A DNA stretch of 64,000 bases from Mesorhizobium sp. WSM4306 (GTDB lineage: Bacteria; Pseudomonadota; Alphaproteobacteria; Rhizobiales; Rhizobiaceae): the NCBI RefSeq assembly GCF_007003975.1, contig NZ_VFTC01000018.1, positions 62,001-126,000 of the forward strand, written 5' to 3'. A program made the position numbers and the translations under genes. Of this stretch, positions 26,156-33,571 are shown one piece after another; positions within the stretch are counted from its first letter, which is position 1; the number at the start of each line of letters is the position of its first letter. The notes beneath the pieces are model-generated. The model was not told the origin of the DNA. It did no database searches and saw only the letters and a list, made by a program, of their open reading frames with translations.

Positions 26156-26174
26156 GGTCGCGGAGCCCGCGACC
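26156..26174. other. 8-bp hairpin between the HEPN and membrane protein genes
   Basis: GGTCGCGG and CCGCGACC flank a 3-base loop, ten bases after the HEPN stop codon on the minus strand. No T tract follows. It could moderate read-through from the HEPN gene into the membrane-protein gene, or it may simply mark a boundary between separately acquired genes. Confidence 0.4.
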
Positions 26175-26183
26175 CACACGGAA

Positions 26184-27053
26184 TTATTCCTTGGGTGCAG
26201 CAGCTTCCGGCTTGGCCTGCTGCATCTTTTTGAGCAATTCAGGAATTGGGCCGGCCCTAAATCGCACCGGCGCTTGCGGATTGCGCTCGCCCTCGGGAAT
26301 CTCATAGATAGCAATATGCTTGAATGGCGTTGTCCGAAGGACCAAATCGGACAAAAAATCCTCTGCCAACGTGAGCAGATTGTGGATGAATATCGTCATG
26401 TCATTCACAATATCCGTTTCAGGCAAACCCGTCCGATTCCACGACGGGGGTATTAATCCCGCCGAGTTCGGATTGGCCCGGATATTTTTGACGGCTAGAA
26501 CTCCAGAGAGCTCCCCTGGATGTTCAACAGCGTTCCGTTTTCGGATCAGTTCGGTCGTCCAAGCCTGTTCGGATTTCAATAGGGCAACTAGCCCATCATT
26601 CGATCCGAATTCGTTTTCAGCCCATACCGCAATTTGAATCACACCTTTTCCCGGGAGATCGCCGAATACCTTCGCGTCTTTTAATTTGCAGCCATAGGCA
26701 ATTCGAAATAGCCCCAGTAAGTCTCTTAGGTAATTTTTGGCTGCATAGAGAAAATCCTCCACGTCGTCGTTCAATCCGACGACGAAAGGAACTTCCCTTG
26801 CCCTTGGGTCTTTCCGAAGATTTTCAATCACGCGTCCGATATCGTTTTTTACCTTATCATTTATGGCATTCATGCACTTTTCACATTTGATCAACCTCTG
26901 GGTGAGGTCAAAGATAAAAAGCCCAGTTATTGCCTCTTGCTTCTCCTTGTCGAGCCCGCTGAATCCAATTAAGTCGCCGGTCTGAATTCCCAATCGCGCA
27001 ACGATTGGGTTATTCGCGCCAACATCGGAAATCTTTTGAAATTGAAACGGCAT
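26184..27053 (-). CDS. HEPN-motif protein, putative RNase of a defence module
   Basis: The 289-residue product contains R173-N174-x3-H178 in RKRNAVEHPG, the R-x4-6-H motif that defines catalytic HEPN domains, preceded by a helical region (DDVEDFLYAAKNYLRDLLGLFR) where HEPN folds place their first helices. HEPN proteins cut RNA in toxin-antitoxin, Abi and CRISPR systems. The N-terminus contains a CEKC pair. Low GC and position next to the right attachment site point to cargo. Not all HEPN-like proteins are active; a non-catalytic role is possible. Confidence 0.6.
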   Translation of the reverse strand: MPFQFQKISDVGANNPIVARLGIQTGDLIGFSGLDKEKQEAITGLFIFDLTQRLIKCEKCMNAINDKVKNDIGRVIENLRKDPRAREVPFVVGLNDDVEDFLYAAKNYLRDLLGLFRIAYGCKLKDAKVFGDLPGKGVIQIAVWAENEFGSNDGLVALLKSEQAWTTELIRKRNAVEHPGELSGVLAVKNIRANPNSAGLIPPSWNRTGLPETDIVNDMTIFIHNLLTLAEDFLSDLVLRTTPFKHIAIYEIPEGERNPQAPVRFRAGPIPELLKKMQQAKPEAAAPKE

Positions 27054-27246
27054 AAATTCTTATAACCGATTCCCTTTTTAGTCCAAAACGCCGGCCCGAT
27101 GCGGGCAGGCCCGCGCCGACCTTGACTCGATATTCATGCCGTGGTCTGGTTTGGGTGCGAGCAAGAGCGCTCCAACGAGTTCCCGGCCACCCTCTCGGAA
27201 AAATGCCGGCGGTTTTAGAACCGCCTTTTTCGAAAGGACAGTGTCG

Positions 27247-27642
27247 ATGACTACCAAACTCAAAAACGAGTTCCATCAAGCCATGCTCGAAGCGGACGCG
27301 GCAGCGCGTAGCTTACCCGGATACAGCGGGCACGTGTTCCGCCGAATGATTGCCGATAGTGGCGGTTGGAAAGCCGCCAAGCTGGTGCTTCAGCCTATGC
27401 CGAACGGCAAGGTACAAGACGGCTTTGTCGAACTCTGGATGTGTGACGGACTCGAGCTCACCGTTGAGGCCATCGTCCTGGAGCAAAAGTGGTATGATCT
27501 TTTCACGGCAAACGATCGCAAGGAAGCCTACCGAAGGCTCATCTCAGTCGGATGTGACATTGCACGCCAACTGACGCCGCATAAAGTGCAGTATATCGTG
27601 CTGCAATACAGCCGCCCGCTTCGGCCAAAGCGCCGCGCCTAG
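27247..27642 (+). CDS. Hypothetical protein related to a rhizobial 'LTVEA...LF' family
   Basis: AAGGA precedes ATG 27247. The 131-residue product reads KLKNEFHQAMLEADAAARS, GWKAAKLVLQPMP, then DGFVELWMCDGLELTVEAIVL and KWYDLFTANDRKEAYRRL. This order (GG-x-x-x-AK, LW, DLTVEA, LF, A-RRL) is shared by a small protein family I have seen in several rhizobial genomes, including as a domain of larger proteins. Its function is unknown. It sits between the low-GC pair and the right attachment site, transcribed toward the tRNA. Confidence 0.6.
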   Translation: MTTKLKNEFHQAMLEADAAARSLPGYSGHVFRRMIADSGGWKAAKLVLQPMPNGKVQDGFVELWMCDGLELTVEAIVLEQKWYDLFTANDRKEAYRRLISVGCDIARQLTPHKVQYIVLQYSRPLRPKRRA

Positions 27643-27654
27643 CCACTGAGCCCT

Positions 27655-27687
27655 GACGCGTCGCCCCAACTATGCGGGCGGCGCGTC
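27655..27687 (+). terminator. Hairpin terminator candidate at the element's right end
   Basis: GACGCGTCGCCC pairs with GGGCGGCGCGTC over 12 bp with one G-U pair and a 9-base loop, 13 bases after the stop of the last element gene. The following sequence (TCTCGCTTCTT) is T-rich but not a pure T tract, so termination is likely rather than certain. Confidence 0.55.
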
Positions 27688-27729
27688 TCTCGCTTCTTGA
27701 AGGCGCGCTGGCCGTCGCCTGTACGAACT

Positions 27730-27789
27730 CCCCGGGTTTTCATTATTTGGGCTTGGGTGCCAAATAAGTTTCGGTGATGAAAACCGGGG
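27730..27789. other. Nested inverted repeat beside the right attachment site
   Basis: CCCCGGGTTTTCAT and ATGAAAACCGGGG (one extra base) enclose a perfect inner stem TATTTGG / CCAAATA. The whole lies inside the element, 28 bases from the att core. Integrase arm sites and excision-factor sites occupy this position in P4-type elements. It could also act as the tRNA terminator on the minus strand. Confidence 0.55.
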
Positions 27790-27817
27790 TGAAGCGATTC
27801 TAAACGTTGGAAAATTA

Positions 27818-27893
27818 TGGTGCCGCTTAGGTGACTCGAACACCTGACCCCATCATTACGAATGATGTGCTCTACCAACTGAGCTAAAGCGGC
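27818..27893 (-). tRNA. tRNA-Thr(CGT), with right attachment site in its 3' half
   Basis: A 76-nt cloverleaf on the minus strand: acceptor GCCGCTT / AAGCGGC, D arm GCTC...GAGC, anticodon stem CATCA / TGATG around loop TTCGTAA (anticodon CGT), T arm AGGTG-TTCGAGT-CACCT and an encoded CCA. It reads ACG codons. Bases 27818-27863 are the 46-bp att copy; the element reconstitutes an intact 3' end, so the gene should be functional. Confidence 0.95.
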
Positions 27894-28217
27894 CCGGGAA
27901 GCGCAGGGCTTCCAAGATCGGCTGGGTGATAGACTCAACCGGCCGCTAATTCAAGATGGGCAACCGCGATTTCAAGGCGGCATCCGGCAATTCGTCCCGG
28001 CATTTCCCGTTGGCGCGGAATGACCCGCCGTGCGGTTTTGTTGTTGGGTCGCAAGGTTGTCTCGGCCGATCGGGCTCAAATTGCCCCGGACGTCGGTGAA
28101 ACAGGTTGATTTCATTGTCAAAAAGTACCGAAATAGGCTTTAGCCGGGCCGCCGAGGCAGAATGCGGACGCTCGCCCGTTGATTGATTGGTCGCCTGCGG
28201 CTAACGATCATGGCAAT
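27894..28217. other. Intergenic region upstream of tRNA-Thr and the next gene
   Basis: These 324 bases should hold the tRNA-Thr promoter (minus strand) and the promoter of the 28218 gene (plus strand). I see no hairpin, repeat or small gene that I can support. Before the element integrated, the sequence at 17633 and leftward would have directly followed the tRNA's 3' end. Confidence 0.4.
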
Positions 28218-29438
28218 GTGAGCGAACGGACAGGGGAAATTCGCTTGGACGCGATCGAAAAAGCGATCCGCAACGCCTTCGAGAAAGGCAATGCCGAGGA
28301 CCGGGCGTTTCGCGAGAGGGTCTATCGATCGGCCTTCGCGGCGCTGGACCGCGTCCTTCAGGCCAATCCCGGCGTGACGGTGGAAGCCGCCATCAAGCGC
28401 CGCAAGTCGGTGCAGGAAAAGATCGCCGAGATCGAATCCGAATTCCTGCCGGCGGTCCCTGATGTCGCCGCGCAGACGCAAGACGCTGCGCAGACGCAAG
28501 GCGCCGCTCAGACGCAAGATGCCGCACAGGCGCCAGGCGCCACCGAAGCGCCCGCAATCGACGCCCCTACAGGCGTCGCAGCCGGGCCATCGCCGGCGAT
28601 CGTCGTTGACGGACCAGTGCAGCCTGACGCATCCGACGCGCCGCGCTCACGCATCCTGCCGGTCGTCCCCGACATCATGCCTGACGCCATGCTTCCCGGC
28701 GCCCCGGCGATCGATATGGCCGATTCCGCGCCGGCCGAGGTCGCGACGGAAGTGGCGCCTGACCGCGACGAAAGGCGGATAAGGGGCCGCCGCCTGCCGC
28801 TGACGGCGATCTTCTTCGGCGTGACGCTGCTTGCCGCCGTCGGCATCGGCCTCTATTTCGCCGTCCAGACTGGCGTCTTCAAGACGCCGGCGCAGCTCGA
28901 CACGGCCCCGCCCGAGGCGCCGCCGACGGTCGACGATGACGATTTCACGCCGCCGGCCTATACAAACGCGCCGCAACAGCCTGGTGCGGCCGAACAGACG
29001 CGTGACTGGATCAACGTGTTTACGCCTACCGATCCGACGCATGTGGCGACGCCCTCCGACGCCAAGGCCGATGTCGTGCAGGACGATACCGGCTCCTTCC
29101 TGCGCATCCGCTCCGGCGCTTCCGGCTCGGCCATCAGCTTCGATGTCGGGCAGGGCGTGCTCGAGAAGCTTGCCGGCAAGCATGCCGTGTTCGACATCGT
29201 CGCCCGCGCCGAGGACGGCAAGGACACACAGATCTCCATCGACTGCAATTTCGGCGATCTCGGCGACTGCGGCCGCAAGCGCTACGCTGTCGGCCAGCAG
29301 CGCAACGAATATCTCTTCGACGTAAAATTCCCCGACAAGCCGCCTGGCGCCGCCGGCAGCATCGCCATCAACTCCGATTTCGACAAGCAGGGCAAGGCGG
29401 TCGACATCTACGAGATCCGCGTCTCGATCGAGCCGTAA
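28218..29438 (+). CDS. Single-TM protein with low-complexity middle, unknown function
   Basis: The 406-residue product opens with a helical charged domain (RTGEIRLDAIEKAIRNAFEKG, residues 1-75), then a Gln/Thr/Ala tract with about three copies of an AAQTQD/G unit, a proline/acidic linker, an internal TM (LTAIFFGVTLLAAVGIGLYFAV) and a C-terminal globular domain (about residues 275-406) with two Cys (DCNFGDLGDC). The cytoplasmic-TM-extracytoplasmic layout suggests a membrane-anchored envelope protein. GTG 28218 is preferred; a TTG at 28179 would add 13 residues and neither has a strong ribosome-binding site. Confidence 0.6.
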   Translation: MSERTGEIRLDAIEKAIRNAFEKGNAEDRAFRERVYRSAFAALDRVLQANPGVTVEAAIKRRKSVQEKIAEIESEFLPAVPDVAAQTQDAAQTQGAAQTQDAAQAPGATEAPAIDAPTGVAAGPSPAIVVDGPVQPDASDAPRSRILPVVPDIMPDAMLPGAPAIDMADSAPAEVATEVAPDRDERRIRGRRLPLTAIFFGVTLLAAVGIGLYFAVQTGVFKTPAQLDTAPPEAPPTVDDDDFTPPAYTNAPQQPGAAEQTRDWINVFTPTDPTHVATPSDAKADVVQDDTGSFLRIRSGASGSAISFDVGQGVLEKLAGKHAVFDIVARAEDGKDTQISIDCNFGDLGDCGRKRYAVGQQRNEYLFDVKFPDKPPGAAGSIAINSDFDKQGKAVDIYEIRVSIEP

Positions 29439-29445
29439 ACTACGC

Positions 29446-31065
29446 CTAACGATCCAACAGCGCCTGCAGCGTCTCGATGCGGTCGGCTTCGGCGGCCGGC
29501 TTGTCCCAGCGCAGCCGTGAAATGCGGGGAAAGCGCATGGCGACGCCGGATTTGTGCCGGGTCGAACGGTTGAGGCCTTCGAACGCCACTTCCAGCACCA
29601 GCCCCTGCTTGCGGTCGGCGCGCACCGAGCGCACCGGGCCGAAACGCTCGACCGTGTTGTCGCGGACATATTTGTCGATCTGCTTCAGCTCCTCATCGGT
29701 GAAGCCGAAATAGGCCTTGCCGACCGGCACCAGTTCTTCCGCGCCTTCCGGCCCCGACCAGACGCCGAACGTATAGTCCGAGTAGAAGCTCGAGCGCTTG
29801 CCATGGCCGCGCTGCGCATACATTAGCACCGCATCGACCGTGTGCGGGTCGCGCTTCCACTTGAACCACGGGCCTTTCGGCCGTCCCGCGATATAGGGCG
29901 AATTCCAGCGCTTCAGCATCACGCCTTCGATGATCGGGTGCGGCGGTGCCCGGCGCAGTTCCTCCAGCGACGGCCAATCTGAAAATTCGACGAACGGCGA
30001 AAGATCGAAGCGCTGCGGGTCGAGCGTTTTGATGAAGGTCTCAAGGCGCTTCCGGCGCTCGAAGAAGGGCAGCGCGCGCAAATCCTCGCCGTTGATCTGT
30101 AGCGCATCGTAGCAGCGCATGAAGGCCGGATACTGTTGCTGTATCTTCGGCGTCACGCTCTTGCGGTTCAGCCGCTGCTGCAGGTCCGAAAACGTGCCGG
30201 TCGCGGCGGGTTCGCCGACCAGCAATTCGCCATCGAGCGCGGCAGAAAAATTCATGGTTTCGGCGAGATCGGGAAAGGCGCCGGACACATCGTCGCCGGT
30301 GCGCGAATAGAGCCGGCGTACGCCGCCCTCGCACACCGCCTGGACGCGGATGCCGTCCCATTTCCATTCCGCGGCATAGTCGGCCGGATCGAGCTTTTCG
30401 AGATCGCCGTCGCCGACCGGGTTCGACAGCATCACCGGGCTGAACAGGGCGAGCGCCGTCCGCTGCGGCTTTTCGGCCTTGCCCTCCAGCCAGGCGAACA
30501 GCGAGATGTAAGGCGGCGTCAGGCCGTGCCACAGCTCCTCGATCTCGGCGACATCGACCTTGCCGAAATCGGCCAGCGCCTGTTTGGCGAGCCGCGCCGA
30601 AACGCCGATGCGCAGGCCGCCGGTGACCAGCTTGATGATGGCAAAGCGCGCCGAAATGCCGGCGCTGTCGAGCAGCCCGGCCAGCACCTTCGGCCCGTCG
30701 GAGCGGCTTGCCGCCTGCAGTTTCGCCACGACATCGCCAAGTGTCGGCTGTCGGTTCGGGATATGCCCCGGCGTCTGCGGCCAGACCAGTGAGACCGTTT
30801 CGGCGAGGTCGCCGACATAGTCGTAGGAATAGCCGAACAGCACCGGGTCCATGCGCTCGGTGACCAGCGTGCGCAGCATGGCCGGCTTGACCGCCGCAAT
30901 GTTGAGGTCGCCGGTAATGGCTGCCAGCGCCAGGCCGCGATCGGGATCCTCGACGCTGCGGAAATAATCGGTGAGCAGTGTCAGCTTGCCGTTGCGCGAC
31001 GGCGTCAGCACCAGGCGGTCGAGGAGTTCGGCGAAGCGGTTCAACTCAATCGCCCTCGTCCTCAT
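29446..31065 (-). CDS. ATP-dependent DNA ligase (paired with nuclease)
   Basis: This nick-sealing enzyme has motif I EWKWDGIR with the adenylated lysine near residue 235, plus LYSRTGDDVSGAFPD and LDGELLVGE (motifs Ia and III) and GVMLKRWNSPY (motif IV). An N-terminal helical DNA-binding domain precedes it and an OB-type C-terminal domain follows. The class is the LigC-like ligase that occurs beside a metallo-beta-lactamase nuclease, as here. The ATG at 31065 overlaps the nuclease gene by 20 bases; a TTG at 31044 directly after the nuclease stop, with GAGG repeats upstream, is an alternative. Confidence 0.88.
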   Translation of the reverse strand: MRTRAIELNRFAELLDRLVLTPSRNGKLTLLTDYFRSVEDPDRGLALAAITGDLNIAAVKPAMLRTLVTERMDPVLFGYSYDYVGDLAETVSLVWPQTPGHIPNRQPTLGDVVAKLQAASRSDGPKVLAGLLDSAGISARFAIIKLVTGGLRIGVSARLAKQALADFGKVDVAEIEELWHGLTPPYISLFAWLEGKAEKPQRTALALFSPVMLSNPVGDGDLEKLDPADYAAEWKWDGIRVQAVCEGGVRRLYSRTGDDVSGAFPDLAETMNFSAALDGELLVGEPAATGTFSDLQQRLNRKSVTPKIQQQYPAFMRCYDALQINGEDLRALPFFERRKRLETFIKTLDPQRFDLSPFVEFSDWPSLEELRRAPPHPIIEGVMLKRWNSPYIAGRPKGPWFKWKRDPHTVDAVLMYAQRGHGKRSSFYSDYTFGVWSGPEGAEELVPVGKAYFGFTDEELKQIDKYVRDNTVERFGPVRSVRADRKQGLVLEVAFEGLNRSTRHKSGVAMRFPRISRLRWDKPAAEADRIETLQALLDR

Positions 31066-32056
31066 AGCCGACCAGATGCAGCGGCCGCGCGGCGATGCCT
31101 TCCAGCTCACACCAGCGCACCAGCGCTTCCTCGCGGCCATGCGTCACCCAGATTTCGCCCGCACCGGTCTCCTTGATAGTGGCGGTCAGTTCGTCCCAGT
31201 CAGCATGGTCGGAGATGATCAGCGGCAGTTCGACGCCGCCTTGCTTGGCGCGCTGGCGGATGCGCATCCAGCCGGAGGCAAAGCACGAGATCGGATCGGG
31301 AAAGCGCCGCGCCCAGCGGTCGGCAAAGGCCGATGGCGGGCCAACGACGATGGCGCCGGTGAAATCCTGCTTGCCGCCGCTGTCCACCGTTGCCGGCTCC
31401 AACGTGCCTAAGTCGATGCCCTGGCTCTGATAATACTCGCTGAGCTTGGCCAGCGCGCCGTGGATATAGATCGGCCTGTCATAGCCGGCATCGCGCAGCA
31501 GCCGCATCACCCGCTGCGCCTTGCCCAGCGCATAGGCGCCAATCAGATGCGAGCGCTCGGGAAACTGCGCCGCCGATTTGAGGAGACGAGCGATCTCTTC
31601 CGTGTCGGGCGGATGGCGAAACACCGGCAGGCCGAAAGTCGCCTCGGTGATGAACACTTCGCATTTCACCGGCTCGAAGGGAGCGCAGGTCGCATCCTTC
31701 TGGCGCTTGTAATCGCCGGAGGCGACGATGCGCCTGCCCTTGTGCTCGACCGCGATCTGCGCCGAGCCCAGCACATGGCCGGCCGGATGAAAGGTAACGG
31801 TGACATCGTTCAGCGCCATTGCCTCGCCGAGGGCTGCGGCCTGCGTCGTCCCGGCAAAGTCCTCGCCATAACGCAGTCCCATAATGTCGAGCGTCTGTTG
31901 CGTCGCCAGCACCGAGCGGTGGCCGGAGCGGGCATGGTCGGAATGGCCGTGCGTGATCAGGGCCCGGTTGACCGGCCGCACCGGGTCGATGAAGAAATCG
32001 CCGGGCGGGCAATAGAGGCCTTCAGGCCGGGGATGAAGCAGGTCACTCGCACGCAT
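31046..32056 (-). CDS. Ligase-associated DNA exonuclease (metallo-beta-lactamase fold)
   Basis: The 336-residue product has the metallo-beta-lactamase/beta-CASP motif THGHSDH near residues 35-41, which binds two metal ions, followed by FHPAGHVLGSAQI and GDYKRQKD (later metal ligands). The sequence is that of the exonuclease paired with LigC-type ligases. It is upstream of and overlaps the ligase gene, so the two are co-expressed. I use ATG 32056; 15 codons earlier there is another start, but that overlaps the region before the divergent gene. Biological role is thought to be DNA end processing. Confidence 0.85.
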   Translation of the reverse strand: MRASDLLHPRPEGLYCPPGDFFIDPVRPVNRALITHGHSDHARSGHRSVLATQQTLDIMGLRYGEDFAGTTQAAALGEAMALNDVTVTFHPAGHVLGSAQIAVEHKGRRIVASGDYKRQKDATCAPFEPVKCEVFITEATFGLPVFRHPPDTEEIARLLKSAAQFPERSHLIGAYALGKAQRVMRLLRDAGYDRPIYIHGALAKLSEYYQSQGIDLGTLEPATVDSGGKQDFTGAIVVGPPSAFADRWARRFPDPISCFASGWMRIRQRAKQGGVELPLIISDHADWDELTATIKETGAGEIWVTHGREEALVRWCELEGIAARPLHLVGYEDEGD

Positions 32057-32161
32057 CCCGTCAAGATAGTGGCTAATGCCGGTGCGGGAAGCCTGTTGCA
32101 AGAGACTGCTGACTCGTCCTACAGCCAGCCACCGGCCGCATCAGCCGGCGGACCCATCGCC

Positions 32162-33091
32162 ATGCAACCGCTGAAAACCTCGTCCGGCGACCTGACCGCC
32201 GATCGCCGCGCTGACTATGCCGAAATGCTTTTCGGCTCGGGCGACCCTGCGGCAGCAGCGGAATTGCTGCTCGGCGCGCTGGAGCTGGCGCCGCAATGGG
32301 CGGCGGGCTGGTACCGCCTCGGCGAGATGCAGGAGACAAGCGAGCAGTTCGACCTGGCGGCGCAGGCCTGGGCGATGGCACTGAAACTCGACCCGGCGGA
32401 TCGCCTCGGGGCTGCGCTGAAGCTGCAACTGATCGGCAAGGCGCCTGCTGCCGCGGCGCCACCCAGCGCCTTCGTCGAAACGCTGTTCGACCATTATGCC
32501 GAAAGCTTCGAGGGTGAGCTGGTCAACAAGCTCGGCTACCGACTGCCGGAGTTTCTCGATCGCGCCATTCGAGCGGCAAGGCCCGGTCGTTTTCCGCTTG
32601 CTCTCGACCTCGGCTGCGGCACCGGCCTGATGGGCGAAAGACTGCGGCCGATCGCCGACCGGCTGGAGGGCTACGACATTTCCGCCGCCATGCTAAAAAG
32701 AGCTCGCGCCAAAGGTGTCTACGACCTGCTTGCCAAGGCCGACCTGCAGCACTTTGCCTATGCCGGCCCGAAAGCCGATCTGGTGGTGGCGGCCGACGTG
32801 TTCATCTATGTCGGTGCGCTCGATAGCGTGGTGAAGGCCGTCGCCGGCATTCTGGCCGGCAATGGCCTGTTTGCCTTTTCCGTCGAGACGCCGGCCGAAG
32901 GCGAGGCGGCGGGCGAAGCCGGTTTTGCGCTGCGGCCATCGCGCCGCTACGCCCATTCTCAAGCCCATGTCGAGAGGGTGCTTACCGCCTGCGGCCTGTC
33001 GGCCCTGTCCATGCAGCCCACGGTCATCCGCTGGGATCGCCGCCAGCCGGTCGATGGGCTGGCCGTGCTGGCGACACTATCGTCCGGCTGA
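32162..33091 (+). CDS. TPR-containing SAM-dependent methyltransferase
   Basis: The N-terminal ~95 residues form two to three TPR-like helices (AAAELLLGALELAPQWAAGWYRLGEM, then AWAMALKLDPADRLGAALK), followed by a class I methyltransferase domain with motif I LDLGCGTGLMG near residue 145 and an acidic loop at YDISAAMLKRARAK. The substrate is unknown; TPR-methyltransferase fusions often modify small molecules or proteins bound by the repeats. ATG 32162 is preferred because the longer open frame has no homology upstream and would overlap the nuclease. Confidence 0.82.
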   Translation: MQPLKTSSGDLTADRRADYAEMLFGSGDPAAAAELLLGALELAPQWAAGWYRLGEMQETSEQFDLAAQAWAMALKLDPADRLGAALKLQLIGKAPAAAAPPSAFVETLFDHYAESFEGELVNKLGYRLPEFLDRAIRAARPGRFPLALDLGCGTGLMGERLRPIADRLEGYDISAAMLKRARAKGVYDLLAKADLQHFAYAGPKADLVVAADVFIYVGALDSVVKAVAGILAGNGLFAFSVETPAEGEAAGEAGFALRPSRRYAHSQAHVERVLTACGLSALSMQPTVIRWDRRQPVDGLAVLATLSSG

Positions 33092-33199
33092 TGTCTCGTC
33101 CTGTTCGAAAATGTGAATAGGATTTTTGCGGCTGGCGCGGCATCAAATAGGATATCTGCCGAGAAAAGGTCCGCTCGGTTTGGCATTGAGGAGAAACGG

Positions 33200-33559
33200 A
33201 TGCGCTGGAACATGATGGTCTTGGCATCTTGCCTGGCGATGACCGGCTGCATGGGCAGTTCGATGTCCGAACGGCAGGACCAGGACGTGCAATCGTCACT
33301 GCAGTATGACAGCGTGCCTTGCGACCAGTTGCTGGCTCAGCGCAATGGGCTGGCGCAGCAATATCATCTATCGACGGATGCAAAACCGAGCTTCTCCAAT
33401 CCGGCGATGGGCTTCGGCCCGTTCACGCCGGATATGCGCTCCAAAGGCAAACGCGACACCGACCTGGCAAGCGGCAAGATCGACGCCATGAACCGCTCGA
33501 TAGAACGCCGCGGCTGCGGCAAGCCCAACAAGCAGAAGAAGTTCGCCCTGCCGAGCTGA
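33200..33559 (+). CDS. Small lipoprotein of unknown function
   Basis: GAGGAG precedes ATG 33200. The N-terminus (MRWNMMVLASCLAMTGCMGS) has two overlapping lipobox-type sequences, VLASC and AMTGC, so lipid attachment at Cys is likely. The 100-residue mature part has one further Cys-Asp (PCDQLLAQR) and a basic C-terminus (RRGCGKPNKQKK). It resembles rhizobial outer-membrane or periplasmic lipoproteins without a known role. Confidence 0.6.
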   Translation: MRWNMMVLASCLAMTGCMGSSMSERQDQDVQSSLQYDSVPCDQLLAQRNGLAQQYHLSTDAKPSFSNPAMGFGPFTPDMRSKGKRDTDLASGKIDAMNRSIERRGCGKPNKQKKFALPS

Positions 33560-33571
33560 ACCTGGACTTTC

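Larger units (their letters stand above)
17634..27863. mobile_element. Integrative element in tRNA-Thr(CGT), phage-satellite-like
   Basis: A 46-bp exact direct repeat (17634-17679 and 27818-27863) bounds about 10.2 kb. The right copy is the 3' part of an intact tRNA-Thr; the left copy is the orphaned 3' part. A tyrosine integrase lies 175 bases inside the left end, followed by an AlpA-like protein and a helicase. There are no conjugation, capsid or tail genes. Five small co-directional genes and an opposing low-GC gene pair fill the right half. The arrangement int-alpA-replication gene-small genes-cargo resembles P4/PICI-type satellites, but it could also be a minimal mobilisable island. Confidence 0.88.

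Noticed and set aside
28475..28530. A CRISPR-like repeat array
   Set aside because: The repeats are in-frame short codon repeats (Ala-Ala-Gln-Thr-Gln) inside a coding region, without spacers.
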